The position numbers and the translations under genes are program-made. A stretch of DNA of 23,679 nucleotides, taken from NCBI GenBank assembly GCA_016297645.1, contig JAEDGF010000028.1, forward strand, positions 1 through 23,679, written 5' to 3'. The notes under the pieces were generated by a model. That model saw nothing but the letters and a program-made list of their open reading frames with translations. It was not told the origin of the DNA and searched no databases. This document shows, in pieces, positions 14,193 through 23,626 of the stretch (position 1 is the stretch's first letter; each line of letters opens with the position of its first letter). This DNA is from Clostridiaceae bacterium (GTDB taxonomy: Bacteria > Bacillota > Clostridia > Oscillospirales > Acutalibacteraceae).

Positions 14193-14232
14193 CCGGCAGA
14201 ACACTTTGTATTTGTGTTCTGCCGGCCTTTTT
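14193..14232 (+). terminator. Strong terminator of the acyltransferase operon
   Basis: CCGGCAGAACAC and GTGTTCTGCCGG form a perfect stem of 12 to 13 base pairs around an AT loop, followed by CCTTTTT. Confidence 0.9.
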
Positions 14233-14317
14233 ACTGTAAAACAGGTGAAAAAAGATTGAATAAATAAAGCGTACTTACAGATTTTTTGTATAATTTTAGC
14301 GTTTCGAATGATAAGTG

Positions 14318-14347
14318 TTGAAATGAATGTGTGAAATCTGTTAAAAT
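14318..14347 (+). promoter_or_regulatory. Promoter of the sugar-utilisation operon
   Basis: TTGAAA (14318-14323) and TAAAAT (14342-14347) are separated by 18 bases, about 40 bases before the first gene. No operator palindrome or cre-like site is obvious, and no regulator gene adjoins the operon. Confidence 0.6.
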
Positions 14348-14388
14348 AGACTGTAACAAATTGATTTTCTGCAAAAGGAGAGAGGAGA

Positions 14389-15267
14389 ATGGCAAAATGC
14401 CCCAAATGCGGCGTTAAGCTTCACATCTATAATGTGAGTCAATTTTGTCCGAAATGCGGAGTTAACATGAGGTATGTTGACTTTGAGGAGAACTTTATTC
14501 GCGAGGCAAAAATTGCAGAGCTTACGCAGGCAGTTGTCAGTATGAAAGTCAGAAGGCTCAAAGCGGCTTTGATCGGCGGCAAAATTCAGATCGTCAGATT
14601 GGTAGTTATGCTTTTGCCCTTGATTTCATTGCTTATTCCGAGCGGCAGTTTTTCGTTGAATCTGCCGTACTATTCACACACCGTTCAGTTCAGTGCACTC
14701 GGGCTGTACGGCACCTTTACAAACGGCGACCTTGATTATATCGGCGCAATGGTCGGTTCCGATGTTTTCGGGGCGTCTTTTACTGCGCTCAGAACCGCGC
14801 TGTTTGCCTATGTCGCGCCTGCCGCGTTTGCGGTCATCGTGCTTCTTGCATCTATTTTGTGCTTTGTAAGCATTAAGAATATGCAAAAAATTATTTCCGC
14901 GCTGTCCGCAGTCGGAATTGCAGCGACTGTTGCGTCCGTTTTCTTTTTCGGTGCGTTTGTATCAAAAGCAAAGGACGGCGTGATACTTACGGGCAAAATG
15001 GGCTTCGGCTGGCTTGTTACCGTGCTGGCGTTTGCTGCCGTTATCGCAATCAATCTCATTATTGACAAAAAGGGAATAAAGGTTGTTTACGACGAAGGCA
15101 TTGAAGAACGCGTCGCAGTTTACCACGAATATAAGGCAGGCAAAGTTACCATTGATGAGCTGCCTCAGCCGGTCGTCGAAACGGAAGCTACAAGAAAAAT
15201 CGACGAGGAGATCGCCAAAGAGGAAGCTGCCCTTCAAGATAAAGCACAGGAGGAAGCCAAGCAATGA
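14389..15267 (+). CDS. Zinc-ribbon membrane protein, unknown function
   Basis: This 292-residue protein starts with a zinc ribbon, CPKCG and FCPKCG (Cys4, 7, 20, 23), then a basic amphipathic stretch and four predicted transmembrane helices (around residues 66-85, 135-160, 165-190 and 205-225). The C-terminal 65 residues are cytoplasmic, charged and Glu/Ala-rich, probably coiled coil (IDEEIAKEEAALQDKAQEE). A GAGAGGAGA ribosome binding site precedes the ATG. Its stop overlaps the next start by four bases (ATGA), so the two are translationally coupled and may form a complex. I do not know a function. Confidence 0.75.
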   Translation: MAKCPKCGVKLHIYNVSQFCPKCGVNMRYVDFEENFIREAKIAELTQAVVSMKVRRLKAALIGGKIQIVRLVVMLLPLISLLIPSGSFSLNLPYYSHTVQFSALGLYGTFTNGDLDYIGAMVGSDVFGASFTALRTALFAYVAPAAFAVIVLLASILCFVSIKNMQKIISALSAVGIAATVASVFFFGAFVSKAKDGVILTGKMGFGWLVTVLAFAAVIAINLIIDKKGIKVVYDEGIEERVAVYHEYKAGKVTIDELPQPVVETEATRKIDEEIAKEEAALQDKAQEEAKQ

Positions 15268-16760
15268 AAAAGAAAAAAGACAGATCCAAGCTCTTAACTG
15301 CTTCGGTTGTATCCTTCCTTTGCCTTGTTTTTGCGGCAGGCTTTGCATACGGTCTTTCGAGCGTTCTCGCTATGGAGGGCGCGTATCCGCCGGTAGTCAA
15401 TGCTCCGAGCCTTACTGAGGTTCCCGAAACAAAAGAAGTGTTTGTCGGTTATGTAAACAGACTGTTCGCAAAGGTCGCGGACGAAAAACCCGCTATCGAA
15501 AACAGCGATTCTTTTTCGATAGACAAGAATTCACTTGAAACAGACGGGGACAGCTCCTTCAAAGCAACACTTCTCTATCTGCGTGACGGATCGGGACGCG
15601 ACAGCTTTGATAAGTACCTCGAACACAAATTCGGTGATAAAAAAGTCGAATTCGGTGCAAGCGCAGACGGCGTTCTTGTCGTTCCGTCCTTTACCGTTGA
15701 CGATATCACCGATTTCAAGTGCGGATCTCTCGGCTATAAATGTTCGAAGTGCGGCGAAACGCAAGGCGTTTATTCCGAAAAGTGTTTTTCCTGCGGCGAG
15801 GCCGGTACAATAGAAAAAACCTACGGCTCGTACACCTATTACCAGTGTCCGTCCTGCGGCGAGAAAAGAAGCACCCCTGCCGATAACTGCGAGCTTTGCG
15901 GCGGTGTTCAGCCCTATTCCGAAAAATATTCCGACGAATACGAATTCACCGCTGAGATAGACACCTCCGATACTGCCGTCATGGAGCGCTTTTTCGGAAA
16001 GCGTGACGATGCCGGTATACGCGAGCTTCTCGGTGACGAGCTTAATGATGTTCTCGATTTCAATTCGATTGATACAGACTACACAAAGGCTTACATTATT
16101 TTCAAGGTAAACAGACTTACCGATGAAGTCACATATCTCGAATACCGCAAAGAGATTTCCGTTTCCGCAGATGCGTCGTTTAAGAACGGCTTTGAAAAGC
16201 TCGGTGAACGCAAGTCTGACTTTGTTATGACGGAGAAAAATCTTTTTGATTTCACATGGCCGTCGCTTTCTCTTAACGCACATGAAAAAGTTGTTGAACC
16301 GAAGGGTAACGACAACCTTCTTGCAACGCTTACCTGCGACGATGCAACCAAATATACGGTCACATGGTCAAGCTCCGATCCGGAAATCCTCTCGATAGAC
16401 GACGAGGGCTATTACAAAGCCGGTAAGAAAGAGGGAACAGCTGTTGTTACGGCTTCGTTCGAATTTAACGGAAAGGTCTTTTCCGATGAATGTACCGTCA
16501 GTGTGCGCTATCCCGTTGAGTCCTCCAAGATGAACAAGACAAAATTGAAGATGGAAGTCGGAGATACCTTTACTCTCCAAGCAAAGCTTTCTCCTTCAAA
16601 AGCAACAATCAAAACCGTCAAGTGGTACACAGACGATCCGTCTGTTGCCGATATTGATGAGAATGGTGTTGTGACAGCCAAATCGAGCGGTCAGGTCATT
16701 GTCTGGTCGCTTTCCGACGACGGCTATTTCAGATCTTCATGTGAGGTGACTGTAAAATGA
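15264..16760 (+). CDS. Membrane-anchored protein with extracytoplasmic zinc ribbons and Big_2 domains
   Basis: This 498-residue protein has one N-terminal transmembrane helix (residues 10-36) without a lipobox, and the rest should be outside the cell. Residues 155-215 hold four Cys pairs (160/163, 174/177, 195/198, 209/212) arranged as two zinc ribbons. Two bacterial Ig-like Big_2 domains follow: one near 335-415 (VTWSSSDPEILSIDDEGYYK, GTAVVTASFE) and one near 418-498 (VKWYTDDPSVADIDENGVVT). Big_2 domains commonly mediate binding at the cell surface. Coupled by four-base overlaps to both neighbours. Zinc ribbons outside the cell are unusual. Its link to sugar uptake is inferred from the operon only. 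Confidence 0.78.
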   Translation: MKKKKDRSKLLTASVVSFLCLVFAAGFAYGLSSVLAMEGAYPPVVNAPSLTEVPETKEVFVGYVNRLFAKVADEKPAIENSDSFSIDKNSLETDGDSSFKATLLYLRDGSGRDSFDKYLEHKFGDKKVEFGASADGVLVVPSFTVDDITDFKCGSLGYKCSKCGETQGVYSEKCFSCGEAGTIEKTYGSYTYYQCPSCGEKRSTPADNCELCGGVQPYSEKYSDEYEFTAEIDTSDTAVMERFFGKRDDAGIRELLGDELNDVLDFNSIDTDYTKAYIIFKVNRLTDEVTYLEYRKEISVSADASFKNGFEKLGERKSDFVMTEKNLFDFTWPSLSLNAHEKVVEPKGNDNLLATLTCDDATKYTVTWSSSDPEILSIDDEGYYKAGKKEGTAVVTASFEFNGKVFSDECTVSVRYPVESSKMNKTKLKMEVGDTFTLQAKLSPSKATIKTVKWYTDDPSVADIDENGVVTAKSSGQVIVWSLSDDGYFRSSCEVTVK

Positions 16761-18376
16761 GTGAAAATAATCGCGCCGCAAAAAACTTTGTTGAAGGCGT
16801 TTTCGGTGCGGAGAGCACATCTGCCGCATCGATCGAAAAAAAGCACCTCGGCAAATACAGCAACATAGCCGTTAAAATGTTCCATACGGGCGTTCTGACA
16901 CCGAAGGAAATGCTCTTTCCCGCAATCGGTCAGTTCGCTGCCAAAATGCTGAAAGGCTTAAACCAGTATCAAAAGCTTTACTTCATAAATGTTCTTAAAA
17001 TAGACATGACTTATGTCACGCTTATTCTTACATTGATTGGCATTTATGATGTTCTCAATAATCCTCTTATGGGTATCGCTTACGACCGTACCCGTACGCG
17101 TTGGGGCAAGGCAAGACCGTACATTTTTGCAACCGCAATCCCGTATTTCCTTACTACCGCAATTATGTATTCCGGCGCTATTTTCCTCGGCGACAGGGCG
17201 GGCAACGACCCGAAGAAGATCATCTTCGTTTTCGTAATGTTGTTTATACAGGAAACTTTTTCGACTATTTATACCATTCCCCGCGACAACATGGTTACGC
17301 TCCAAACCGCAAACCCGAAGGACAGAATCACGGTCGGTCTCCTTTCGCAGTACATTGGCGAGGGCGGCTCGCAGATAGTTTATATTATTTTCCTGCCGCT
17401 TATGGAACTTAACAACAAGGGCTACATAAATGTTCCCATGCCGATGATATTCTGCATTCTTGCTGTTATCACCTGTTCCATCGGTGCTGTCGGAAACATG
17501 GCAATGGCGTTCGGCTGCAAAGAGAGAATTGCTCTCCAACCCAAGCCGGCACCCATAATGAAATCACTTTTCTATATCCTTAAAAACAAATACGCCCTCA
17601 GAAACTTCATCGCCGAGTTCTCGGTCAGCTGGTGGAGCGACGGCGGTTACTCATGGGATGTCGTTACACAGCAGGAGATTTTCGGCGGTTCGATTCCCTC
17701 GTTATTAGCTTATATGGTGTACAATATACTCGACCCCGTAAGCATCATGCTCATTCCGAAATTCCAAAAGCTCTTCAAGCACAACAACCGCAAGGCTGTT
17801 ATAGCGCTGCGTATATGGGACCTTTTGTGCTGCCTCGGCATGGTCTGCATCGGCTGCCCGCTCGTTCAGCACAGATGGGCTATCGTAGGGGTATATGCGT
17901 TCTTCTACGGCTTGAATGCTCTTAATAACGGTCCTGCTAATGTGTTCGAGGAGGAGTTAAAGAGAGAGATAAACGACTACACGGAGTATGTTACCGGCGA
18001 ACGCCCCGACGGCACGATAGGACTTATAACGGGTCTTATTTCAAAGATTACTGCACCGCTTAATGCACTTCTTACGATTCAGCTGTTCAAGTGGTCGGGC
18101 TACGATTCCACTATTCCCATGCTTCCGTGGTCACAGGGCAGCAAGAAGGTTTATCAGAGAGTATTCTTCCTTTTCAACGGTATAAGAATTCTCCCGTCTG
18201 TCGTCAGAATGATCCCGTACTTCTTCTACGATCTTGAAGGCGAAAAGCGTGAAAAGATGTATATTGCGCTTAATGAACGCCGCGCGCTTCTTGCAAAAGA
18301 ACATACGGTAAACGAAGAACTCGAAGAAATAATGGAATCTCTCGAAAGCGACGGCGAAACCGCTAATGTCGACTGA
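16757..18376 (+). CDS. GPH-family sugar:cation symporter (MFS_2)
   Basis: This 539-residue membrane transporter belongs to the glycoside-pentoside-hexuronide symporter family (MFS_2, PF13347), which brings in oligosaccharides or glycosides with sodium or protons. The hallmark GIAYDRTRTRWGKARPYIF lies in the loop after helix 2, and about 12 transmembrane helices are visible. It is longer than the usual 450 to 480 residues, with an extra N-terminal region of about 45 residues and an acidic C-terminal tail (NEELEEIMESLESDGE). The gene overlaps the preceding one by four bases and is followed by glycoside hydrolases, so the substrate is probably a mannose-containing oligosaccharide; this is inferred. 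Confidence 0.85.
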   Translation: MSENNRAAKNFVEGVFGAESTSAASIEKKHLGKYSNIAVKMFHTGVLTPKEMLFPAIGQFAAKMLKGLNQYQKLYFINVLKIDMTYVTLILTLIGIYDVLNNPLMGIAYDRTRTRWGKARPYIFATAIPYFLTTAIMYSGAIFLGDRAGNDPKKIIFVFVMLFIQETFSTIYTIPRDNMVTLQTANPKDRITVGLLSQYIGEGGSQIVYIIFLPLMELNNKGYINVPMPMIFCILAVITCSIGAVGNMAMAFGCKERIALQPKPAPIMKSLFYILKNKYALRNFIAEFSVSWWSDGGYSWDVVTQQEIFGGSIPSLLAYMVYNILDPVSIMLIPKFQKLFKHNNRKAVIALRIWDLLCCLGMVCIGCPLVQHRWAIVGVYAFFYGLNALNNGPANVFEEELKREINDYTEYVTGERPDGTIGLITGLISKITAPLNALLTIQLFKWSGYDSTIPMLPWSQGSKKVYQRVFFLFNGIRILPSVVRMIPYFFYDLEGEKREKMYIALNERRALLAKEHTVNEELEEIMESLESDGETANVD

Positions 18377-18391
18377 AAGGAGCTTATCTTA

Positions 18392-20422
18392 ATGCAATTT
18401 TGCAAGTATGTAAATGTTTTTCAGGGAACGGGTGAAACCGATATAGTTTCACCCGAAGGGCTTGCCGCAAGATGGTTTTTTATAAAAGCCGGATGCGGCA
18501 ATACCTCCCCGGCAGCGTGCGTACCGTTCGGTGCAATGTCTGTTTCGCCTTACACCGGCGGTTATCCCACCGGTTACGGCGACCTTATGCCCAATTCGCA
18601 TTCACACCCAAACCATTTTGAGAACGGAAAAAAGCTTCTCGGCTTTGCACATTTGCAGCAGAGCGGAACGGGGACTATGGGGCATTACTACAATTTCCTT
18701 GTAGTTGCTCCCGAAACAGCCGAGTCCTTCGGCAGGCGCACTTACGGAGAAGAAAAAGCCGAGCCGGGGTATTATTCCTGCGTTCTCGACGGTATAAAGT
18801 GTGAAGTTACCGCTTCTCACCACACTGCACTGCACCGCTTTTCCTTTACCGAAAGCGGCGGTAAGGTGACCGTCGATCTTACAACAAACGGACTGCAATG
18901 CCCGCGTTTTTTAGACGAGCCGCTCGAAATAATTGAATTGAAGATTTCCGGCAAAACAGCGTTTGTTTCGTTCAGAACTCAGGGGATTGATGTGTTTGCC
19001 GCTCTTAAAGCGTCCGATACTTTCCGGAAAGAAAGTGAAACAAAACTCGCTTTTGACGCTGCCGAAAACAGCGCGGAAATCACCGTTTCTTTTTCTCTGC
19101 GCTCGTTTGCGCAGGCGGAGGGTTATTTCACGGAAGCGACGGCTTTTGATGATGTCAAAGCAGCAGCCGCGCGGAAGTGGGAAAATGCGCTGTCAAAAAT
19201 CAAAGCCGATTTCTTTGATAAAAGCAATACCGAAATATTTTATTCGAATTTATATCATTCCTTTGTTAAGCCTGCCGACAGACAGGGCGAAAGCTTTTTG
19301 TACCCTGGGGACGGACCTTTTTCAATAGATCTGAACACCCTTTGGGACATATACAAAACGGCAGTGCCGCTCCTTCTCATGACCGATGGGGAACAGGGAC
19401 AAAAGCTCGTTCAAACGCTTTTACGGACAGGGGAGGCGCTCGGTGTTATTCCCAACAGTCTCGGCGTAACCGACCATCTGATGGAGCATTCAGGTCAGGC
19501 GCGTATGCTCGGCAGCTATGTTCTGCTCACCGCATACAGGTACGGTTATGATATTGATGTCGGCAGAATGCTTTCTGTAATAAAAACGGATGTTTTTGCC
19601 GACGACAAAAAAGATTTTACCGTTGACGGTGTTTGCGGCTCGCATACATGGATGCTTGATATGGCAGACTGCTGCGCTCTGACTGCCGAGGTTGCACGCG
19701 AAAATGGAGATTATGAGTTAGCTGAGCTTCTTTTACCGCTTTCACGGCAGTGGAAGAAGTGCTACGATCCTGAAACCGGACTTCTCAGTGCCGACAGCTC
19801 TTATTATGAAGGAACACTATATAATTATTCTTTCCGCCAGATGGTAGATATGGAAGAACGAATAAGAATTGCCGGAGGAAATGAGCGTTTTGTCCGTCTT
19901 ATGGATGATTTCTTCGGTTACGGCGCACCTCCCGTCAGACTTCCGACGGATCCGAACGATTACACTCCCGTTCAAGAGGGTATGATGCTCGGTCGTTTTG
20001 AGGGCTTCAACAATGAATCAGACACCGAAGCACCGTATTCATATATTTACGCCGGGCGTCACGACAGAACCTGTGAGGTGCTCAGAGCCGGCATGAAAAA
20101 TATGTTCAAATCGGGGCGTGGAGGTCTGCCCGGCAATAATGACACGGGCGCACTGTCGTCATATTATGTATTCGCTTGCCTTGGAATTTATCCTGTTGCC
20201 GGTCAGGACCTGTTTCTGTTCGGTTCTCCGATAATAAACAGTGCCGAGATAGAATTGTTTAACGGCAATGTTCTGAAAATCAAGGCAGAAAACAATTCAG
20301 ACAGCAACATATATGTGAAAAAAATTCTGTTTAATTCGGTACCTGTTGAAGGGCGCTCGATAAAGGCTTCACACCTTTTGCAGGGTGGAGAGCTTGTTTT
20401 TAAAATGTCCGATAAAATATAA
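18392..20422 (+). CDS. GH92 family alpha-mannosidase, cytoplasmic
   Basis: This 676-residue protein is a family 92 glycoside hydrolase, a calcium-dependent inverting exo-alpha-mannosidase family acting on N-glycans and mannans. Visible family blocks are GNTSPAACVPFGAMSVSPYT (36-55), GFAHLQQSGTG (84-94), LWDIYKTAVPL (317-327), GFNNESDTEAPYSYIYAG (538-555, with Glu542 at the catalytic-acid position) and GLPGNNDTGALSSYYVFACLG (578-598). The last motif is usually GN(D/E)D; here it is GNND. There is no signal peptide, unlike many Bacteroides GH92 enzymes, so it should act in the cytosol on imported glycans. An AAAGGAG ribosome binding site precedes the start. Confidence 0.88.
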   Translation: MQFCKYVNVFQGTGETDIVSPEGLAARWFFIKAGCGNTSPAACVPFGAMSVSPYTGGYPTGYGDLMPNSHSHPNHFENGKKLLGFAHLQQSGTGTMGHYYNFLVVAPETAESFGRRTYGEEKAEPGYYSCVLDGIKCEVTASHHTALHRFSFTESGGKVTVDLTTNGLQCPRFLDEPLEIIELKISGKTAFVSFRTQGIDVFAALKASDTFRKESETKLAFDAAENSAEITVSFSLRSFAQAEGYFTEATAFDDVKAAAARKWENALSKIKADFFDKSNTEIFYSNLYHSFVKPADRQGESFLYPGDGPFSIDLNTLWDIYKTAVPLLLMTDGEQGQKLVQTLLRTGEALGVIPNSLGVTDHLMEHSGQARMLGSYVLLTAYRYGYDIDVGRMLSVIKTDVFADDKKDFTVDGVCGSHTWMLDMADCCALTAEVARENGDYELAELLLPLSRQWKKCYDPETGLLSADSSYYEGTLYNYSFRQMVDMEERIRIAGGNERFVRLMDDFFGYGAPPVRLPTDPNDYTPVQEGMMLGRFEGFNNESDTEAPYSYIYAGRHDRTCEVLRAGMKNMFKSGRGGLPGNNDTGALSSYYVFACLGIYPVAGQDLFLFGSPIINSAEIELFNGNVLKIKAENNSDSNIYVKKILFNSVPVEGRSIKASHLLQGGELVFKMSDKI

Positions 20423-20439
20423 ACTAAAAGGAGCTTGAT

Positions 20440-21690
20440 ATGGAACAGTTTATTGTTGAGCAGATAAAGTATGGTCTTAAATATCTGCCGCTGAACCTTG
20501 CTAAATACCCCTTTATTAAAAAGCATTCCCGGCAGACGGAGCAGCAGCGTAAAAAGGAATTTCTCTGCGGTGTTTGCCACCCGACCGATAATTACGCTCA
20601 GATAAGAGAAGCAAACATCGGCTGGATAAGAATTGATATAACCAAGCCTCCGCTTGACGCGGATGGAAATGTGACGGAGGATTTTCTTGAATTCAAGAAA
20701 AAGGCTCAGGGATATGCCGATAACGGTATCAAGGTTATGGCTGTCACACCTTATCCCCGTGCTTATTTTGCAAACGGCGTTGATGTCCGTACACCAGAGG
20801 GTGAGGAGATACTCCGCCGCGACGCGCGTTTTATGGTGACCGAGCTGCAAGGAATTGTAGGCGGTTTTCAGATAACGAACGAAATGGGAATGCCGCATTT
20901 CACACTTCCGCTCAATATGAAAGAAGCCGTGAGATACATTGGCATTCAGCTTGAAGCCATGTACCCCGTAAAGGGCGATATCCTGATAGGCTACAATTCC
21001 GCAGGTCCGCAGGCTGATCTTCATTCTTTTATTAAGCCGTATCATAAATACTGTGACTACATAGGAATCGATATGTACCTCGGCTGCTTCGATTCACTTC
21101 CGGGCTTCTTCTTTATGTTTGACGCTATGCTTGACTACCTTTGGGCGATGACAAGAAAACCCATAATTATAATGGAGTTCGGCTATATCAGCGACGGACA
21201 CCCCGTTCCTGCGAACGAAAAGAAAAAGATTCTCGAAGGCTACGGTGTTTCCGACGAGAACGACGCAAAGGCAAATATTGAGAGATTCGTTGAAAATCTT
21301 CCCTCCGTCATGAAAGACCATGTTAAAAATGTCTGCAAAAACGATCCCGGAAGATATTTTAATCTTATCTTCCGCAGCGATCTGACAAATCACCTTTATA
21401 AAGAGCTTCCGGCAATCACTAAAATACCGGGATATGACCACACCCCTCAGGGGCAGGCGAAGTTCTATGAGCATATCCTGATGCACTTTTATAAAAAAGA
21501 ATACATGATAGGCGCGTTTGTCTATTGTTATGCAGACAGCAGAGCCTGTCACATCTGCGGTCAGCACGACTGCCCGACAGAAACGAGATGGGGGCTTGTC
21601 GACATACAGGGAAATCCCAAACCCTCGTACTATGCCGTTAAAAAAGTTTTCGGCACTATCAGATGGCTCGTTAAAGTCGAAGGAAAATAA
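20440..21690 (+). CDS. Clan GH-A-like glycoside hydrolase (TIM barrel)
   Basis: This 416-residue soluble protein has the pattern of a retaining clan GH-A hydrolase: Glu148 in FQITNE as probable acid/base at the end of strand 4, and Glu246 in PIIIMEFGY as probable nucleophile on strand 7. Between them, DYIGIDMYLG matches strand 6. N-terminal strands read CGVCHPTDNYAQIREANIGW and IKVMAVTPYPRAYF. Near the C-terminus a Cys cluster (363, 370, 373, 378) in CHICGQHDC may bind a metal. The exact family is not clear to me; beta-mannosidase or beta-glycosidase activity would fit the neighbours. There is no signal peptide, and the ribosome binding site is AAGGAG. Confidence 0.7.
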   Translation: MEQFIVEQIKYGLKYLPLNLAKYPFIKKHSRQTEQQRKKEFLCGVCHPTDNYAQIREANIGWIRIDITKPPLDADGNVTEDFLEFKKKAQGYADNGIKVMAVTPYPRAYFANGVDVRTPEGEEILRRDARFMVTELQGIVGGFQITNEMGMPHFTLPLNMKEAVRYIGIQLEAMYPVKGDILIGYNSAGPQADLHSFIKPYHKYCDYIGIDMYLGCFDSLPGFFFMFDAMLDYLWAMTRKPIIIMEFGYISDGHPVPANEKKKILEGYGVSDENDAKANIERFVENLPSVMKDHVKNVCKNDPGRYFNLIFRSDLTNHLYKELPAITKIPGYDHTPQGQAKFYEHILMHFYKKEYMIGAFVYCYADSRACHICGQHDCPTETRWGLVDIQGNPKPSYYAVKKVFGTIRWLVKVEGK

Positions 21691-21711
21691 AGCTCGTTAC
21701 AGAGGTAATTT

Positions 21712-23616
21712 ATGAAAATCAATAAGGTTCTTATAGTTTTTAAAACACATCTTGATATCGGTTTCACCGACTATTCAAATTCCGTTATCGAAAAATACAA
21801 AAAAGTTTTCATCCCGAACGCAATAAAGACTGCCGATACACTTCGTAAGAACAAAAGCTCGGCTTCCTTTTGCTGGACGACCGGTTCGTGGCTCATTTAC
21901 GAGTATCTGAGAACAGCGTCCCCCGAAAACAGAGCAGCACTTGAAGAAGCTATTAAAAACGGTGATATCCGCTGGCACGGACTCCCTTTTACAACGCACA
22001 CCGAGCTTATGTCTTCGGAGCTTTTCAAGTACGGACTTTCGCTGAGTGCGCGTCTTGACCGTCAGTTCGGCAAAAAGACGATAGCTGCGAAAATGACCGA
22101 TGTTCCGGGACACACGAAGGCAATTATACCGTTTTTGAAAAATGCCGGAATCGAATTTCTGCATTTGGGTGTTAACCCGGCTTCCGCAGTACCCGATGTT
22201 CCGGAGATTTTCAGATGGCAGTGCGATACGGGCGAGAGCATAAATGTTATCTATAACGGAGAGTACGGCGACTTTACGATTCTCGGTGAAACGGGGGTTG
22301 CGTTGTATTTTGCGCATACCAACGATAACCTCGGCGGTCAGACTCCCGAAGAAGTAGAGGAAACTTTTGCCGCACTTCGCGAGAAGGTTCCCGGAGCGGA
22401 GCTTGTCGCAGCCGATTTGAACGATGTTGCCTATGTACTGAGAGAAATCGAAAGCACTTTGCCCGTTGTAACGGATGAAATAGGCGACACATGGATCCAC
22501 GGTGTGGGAAGCGACCCAAAAAAGGTCGCCGAGTTCAGGGCGCTTGAAGGAGTGTTTGCACGTTTGCCCGAGGGCGACGACAAAGAAATTCTCGGCGGCG
22601 CGCTGATGCTTATTCCCGAACACACATGGGGACTTGATGAAAAAACTCACCTTAACGATAAGCTGAATTTTTCCCGCAGTGACTTTGAAGCACACCGAAA
22701 TGACTACGGCTTCAAAAAGATGGAGTGTTCGTGGCTCGAACAGCGCAAGTTCTATCTCGACATATTCAACAGCCTTTCCGACAGTGCAAAGGTTGAGTAT
22801 CTCAGAGCTTTGTCCGAAACTACGGCGAAATACGATTTTTCCGTTTCGGGGAAACGAGTTGCGGAATTTACTCCGATAAAAATCGGAGCTTACACCGTTG
22901 AATTCAACGACAAGGGTGAAATTATCTGCCTTTCAAAGAACGGAAAAATTCTCGCCGACGAAAACCATAAGCTGCTGAGCCTTATGTACGAACAGTTCTG
23001 CTATGACGACTATATGAGATTCCATAAGCGTTATCATCGCATTGAGGATGATTGGGCGTTTGAGGATTTCACAAAAATCGGAATGGACAGAGCGGTAAAG
23101 AACTATGAGAGCTTTTATCCGGAAGCTGCCGTTTATTCAGACGGAGATTCTGTTACGGTGAATTATTCTTTTTGCAAAAAAGCGCGTAAAGAATGCGGCG
23201 CACCCGAAGTTATTCAAATCAAGCTCACTTTCGGTGAATCGGTAAGAATAACGCTCGGAATGTTCGGAAAGCCCGCAAACAGAATTGCCGAAGCGCTTTG
23301 GGTCGGTTTCTGTGTCAATGACAAAGAACCGAAGATAAGAAAGCTCGGAACATTCATCGACCCGAAAAAGGTCGTTTCCCGCGGAGGACGAAATCTTCAT
23401 GCGACAGACTACGGCGTGAAGTACAACGAGTGCGAAATCGTTTCTTACGATGCTTCGCTTGTTTCTCCCGGCTTGCCGCACCTTGTCGATTTTGTCAATG
23501 TCGTACCCGACGAAAAAGAAGGAGTTTATTTCAACCTCTACAACAATACATGGGGTACAAACTTCCCGATGTGGTATGACGAAGATACTCAGTATCGTTT
23601 CGAACTGAAATTCTGA
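21712..23616 (+). CDS. DUF5054 protein, GH38-like alpha-mannosidase fold
   Basis: This 634-residue protein matches DUF5054 (PF16477), whose N-terminal half resembles the GH38 alpha-mannosidase barrel. It begins with FKTHLDIGFTDYS, where His13 and Asp15 correspond to the zinc-binding HxD of GH38, then MTDVPGHT (Asp130, at the nucleophile position), DEIGDTWIHGVGSDP (a family hallmark) and LIPEHTWGLDEKTHL (His304, a likely zinc ligand). The C-terminal half is beta-rich. It has no signal peptide. A retaining glycosidase acting on alpha-mannosides or similar sugars is likely by homology but unproven. It is last in the operon; the ribosome binding site is AGAGG. Confidence 0.8.
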   Translation: MKINKVLIVFKTHLDIGFTDYSNSVIEKYKKVFIPNAIKTADTLRKNKSSASFCWTTGSWLIYEYLRTASPENRAALEEAIKNGDIRWHGLPFTTHTELMSSELFKYGLSLSARLDRQFGKKTIAAKMTDVPGHTKAIIPFLKNAGIEFLHLGVNPASAVPDVPEIFRWQCDTGESINVIYNGEYGDFTILGETGVALYFAHTNDNLGGQTPEEVEETFAALREKVPGAELVAADLNDVAYVLREIESTLPVVTDEIGDTWIHGVGSDPKKVAEFRALEGVFARLPEGDDKEILGGALMLIPEHTWGLDEKTHLNDKLNFSRSDFEAHRNDYGFKKMECSWLEQRKFYLDIFNSLSDSAKVEYLRALSETTAKYDFSVSGKRVAEFTPIKIGAYTVEFNDKGEIICLSKNGKILADENHKLLSLMYEQFCYDDYMRFHKRYHRIEDDWAFEDFTKIGMDRAVKNYESFYPEAAVYSDGDSVTVNYSFCKKARKECGAPEVIQIKLTFGESVRITLGMFGKPANRIAEALWVGFCVNDKEPKIRKLGTFIDPKKVVSRGGRNLHATDYGVKYNECEIVSYDASLVSPGLPHLVDFVNVVPDEKEGVYFNLYNNTWGTNFPMWYDEDTQYRFELKF

Positions 23617-23626
23617 AAAGCGGCGC

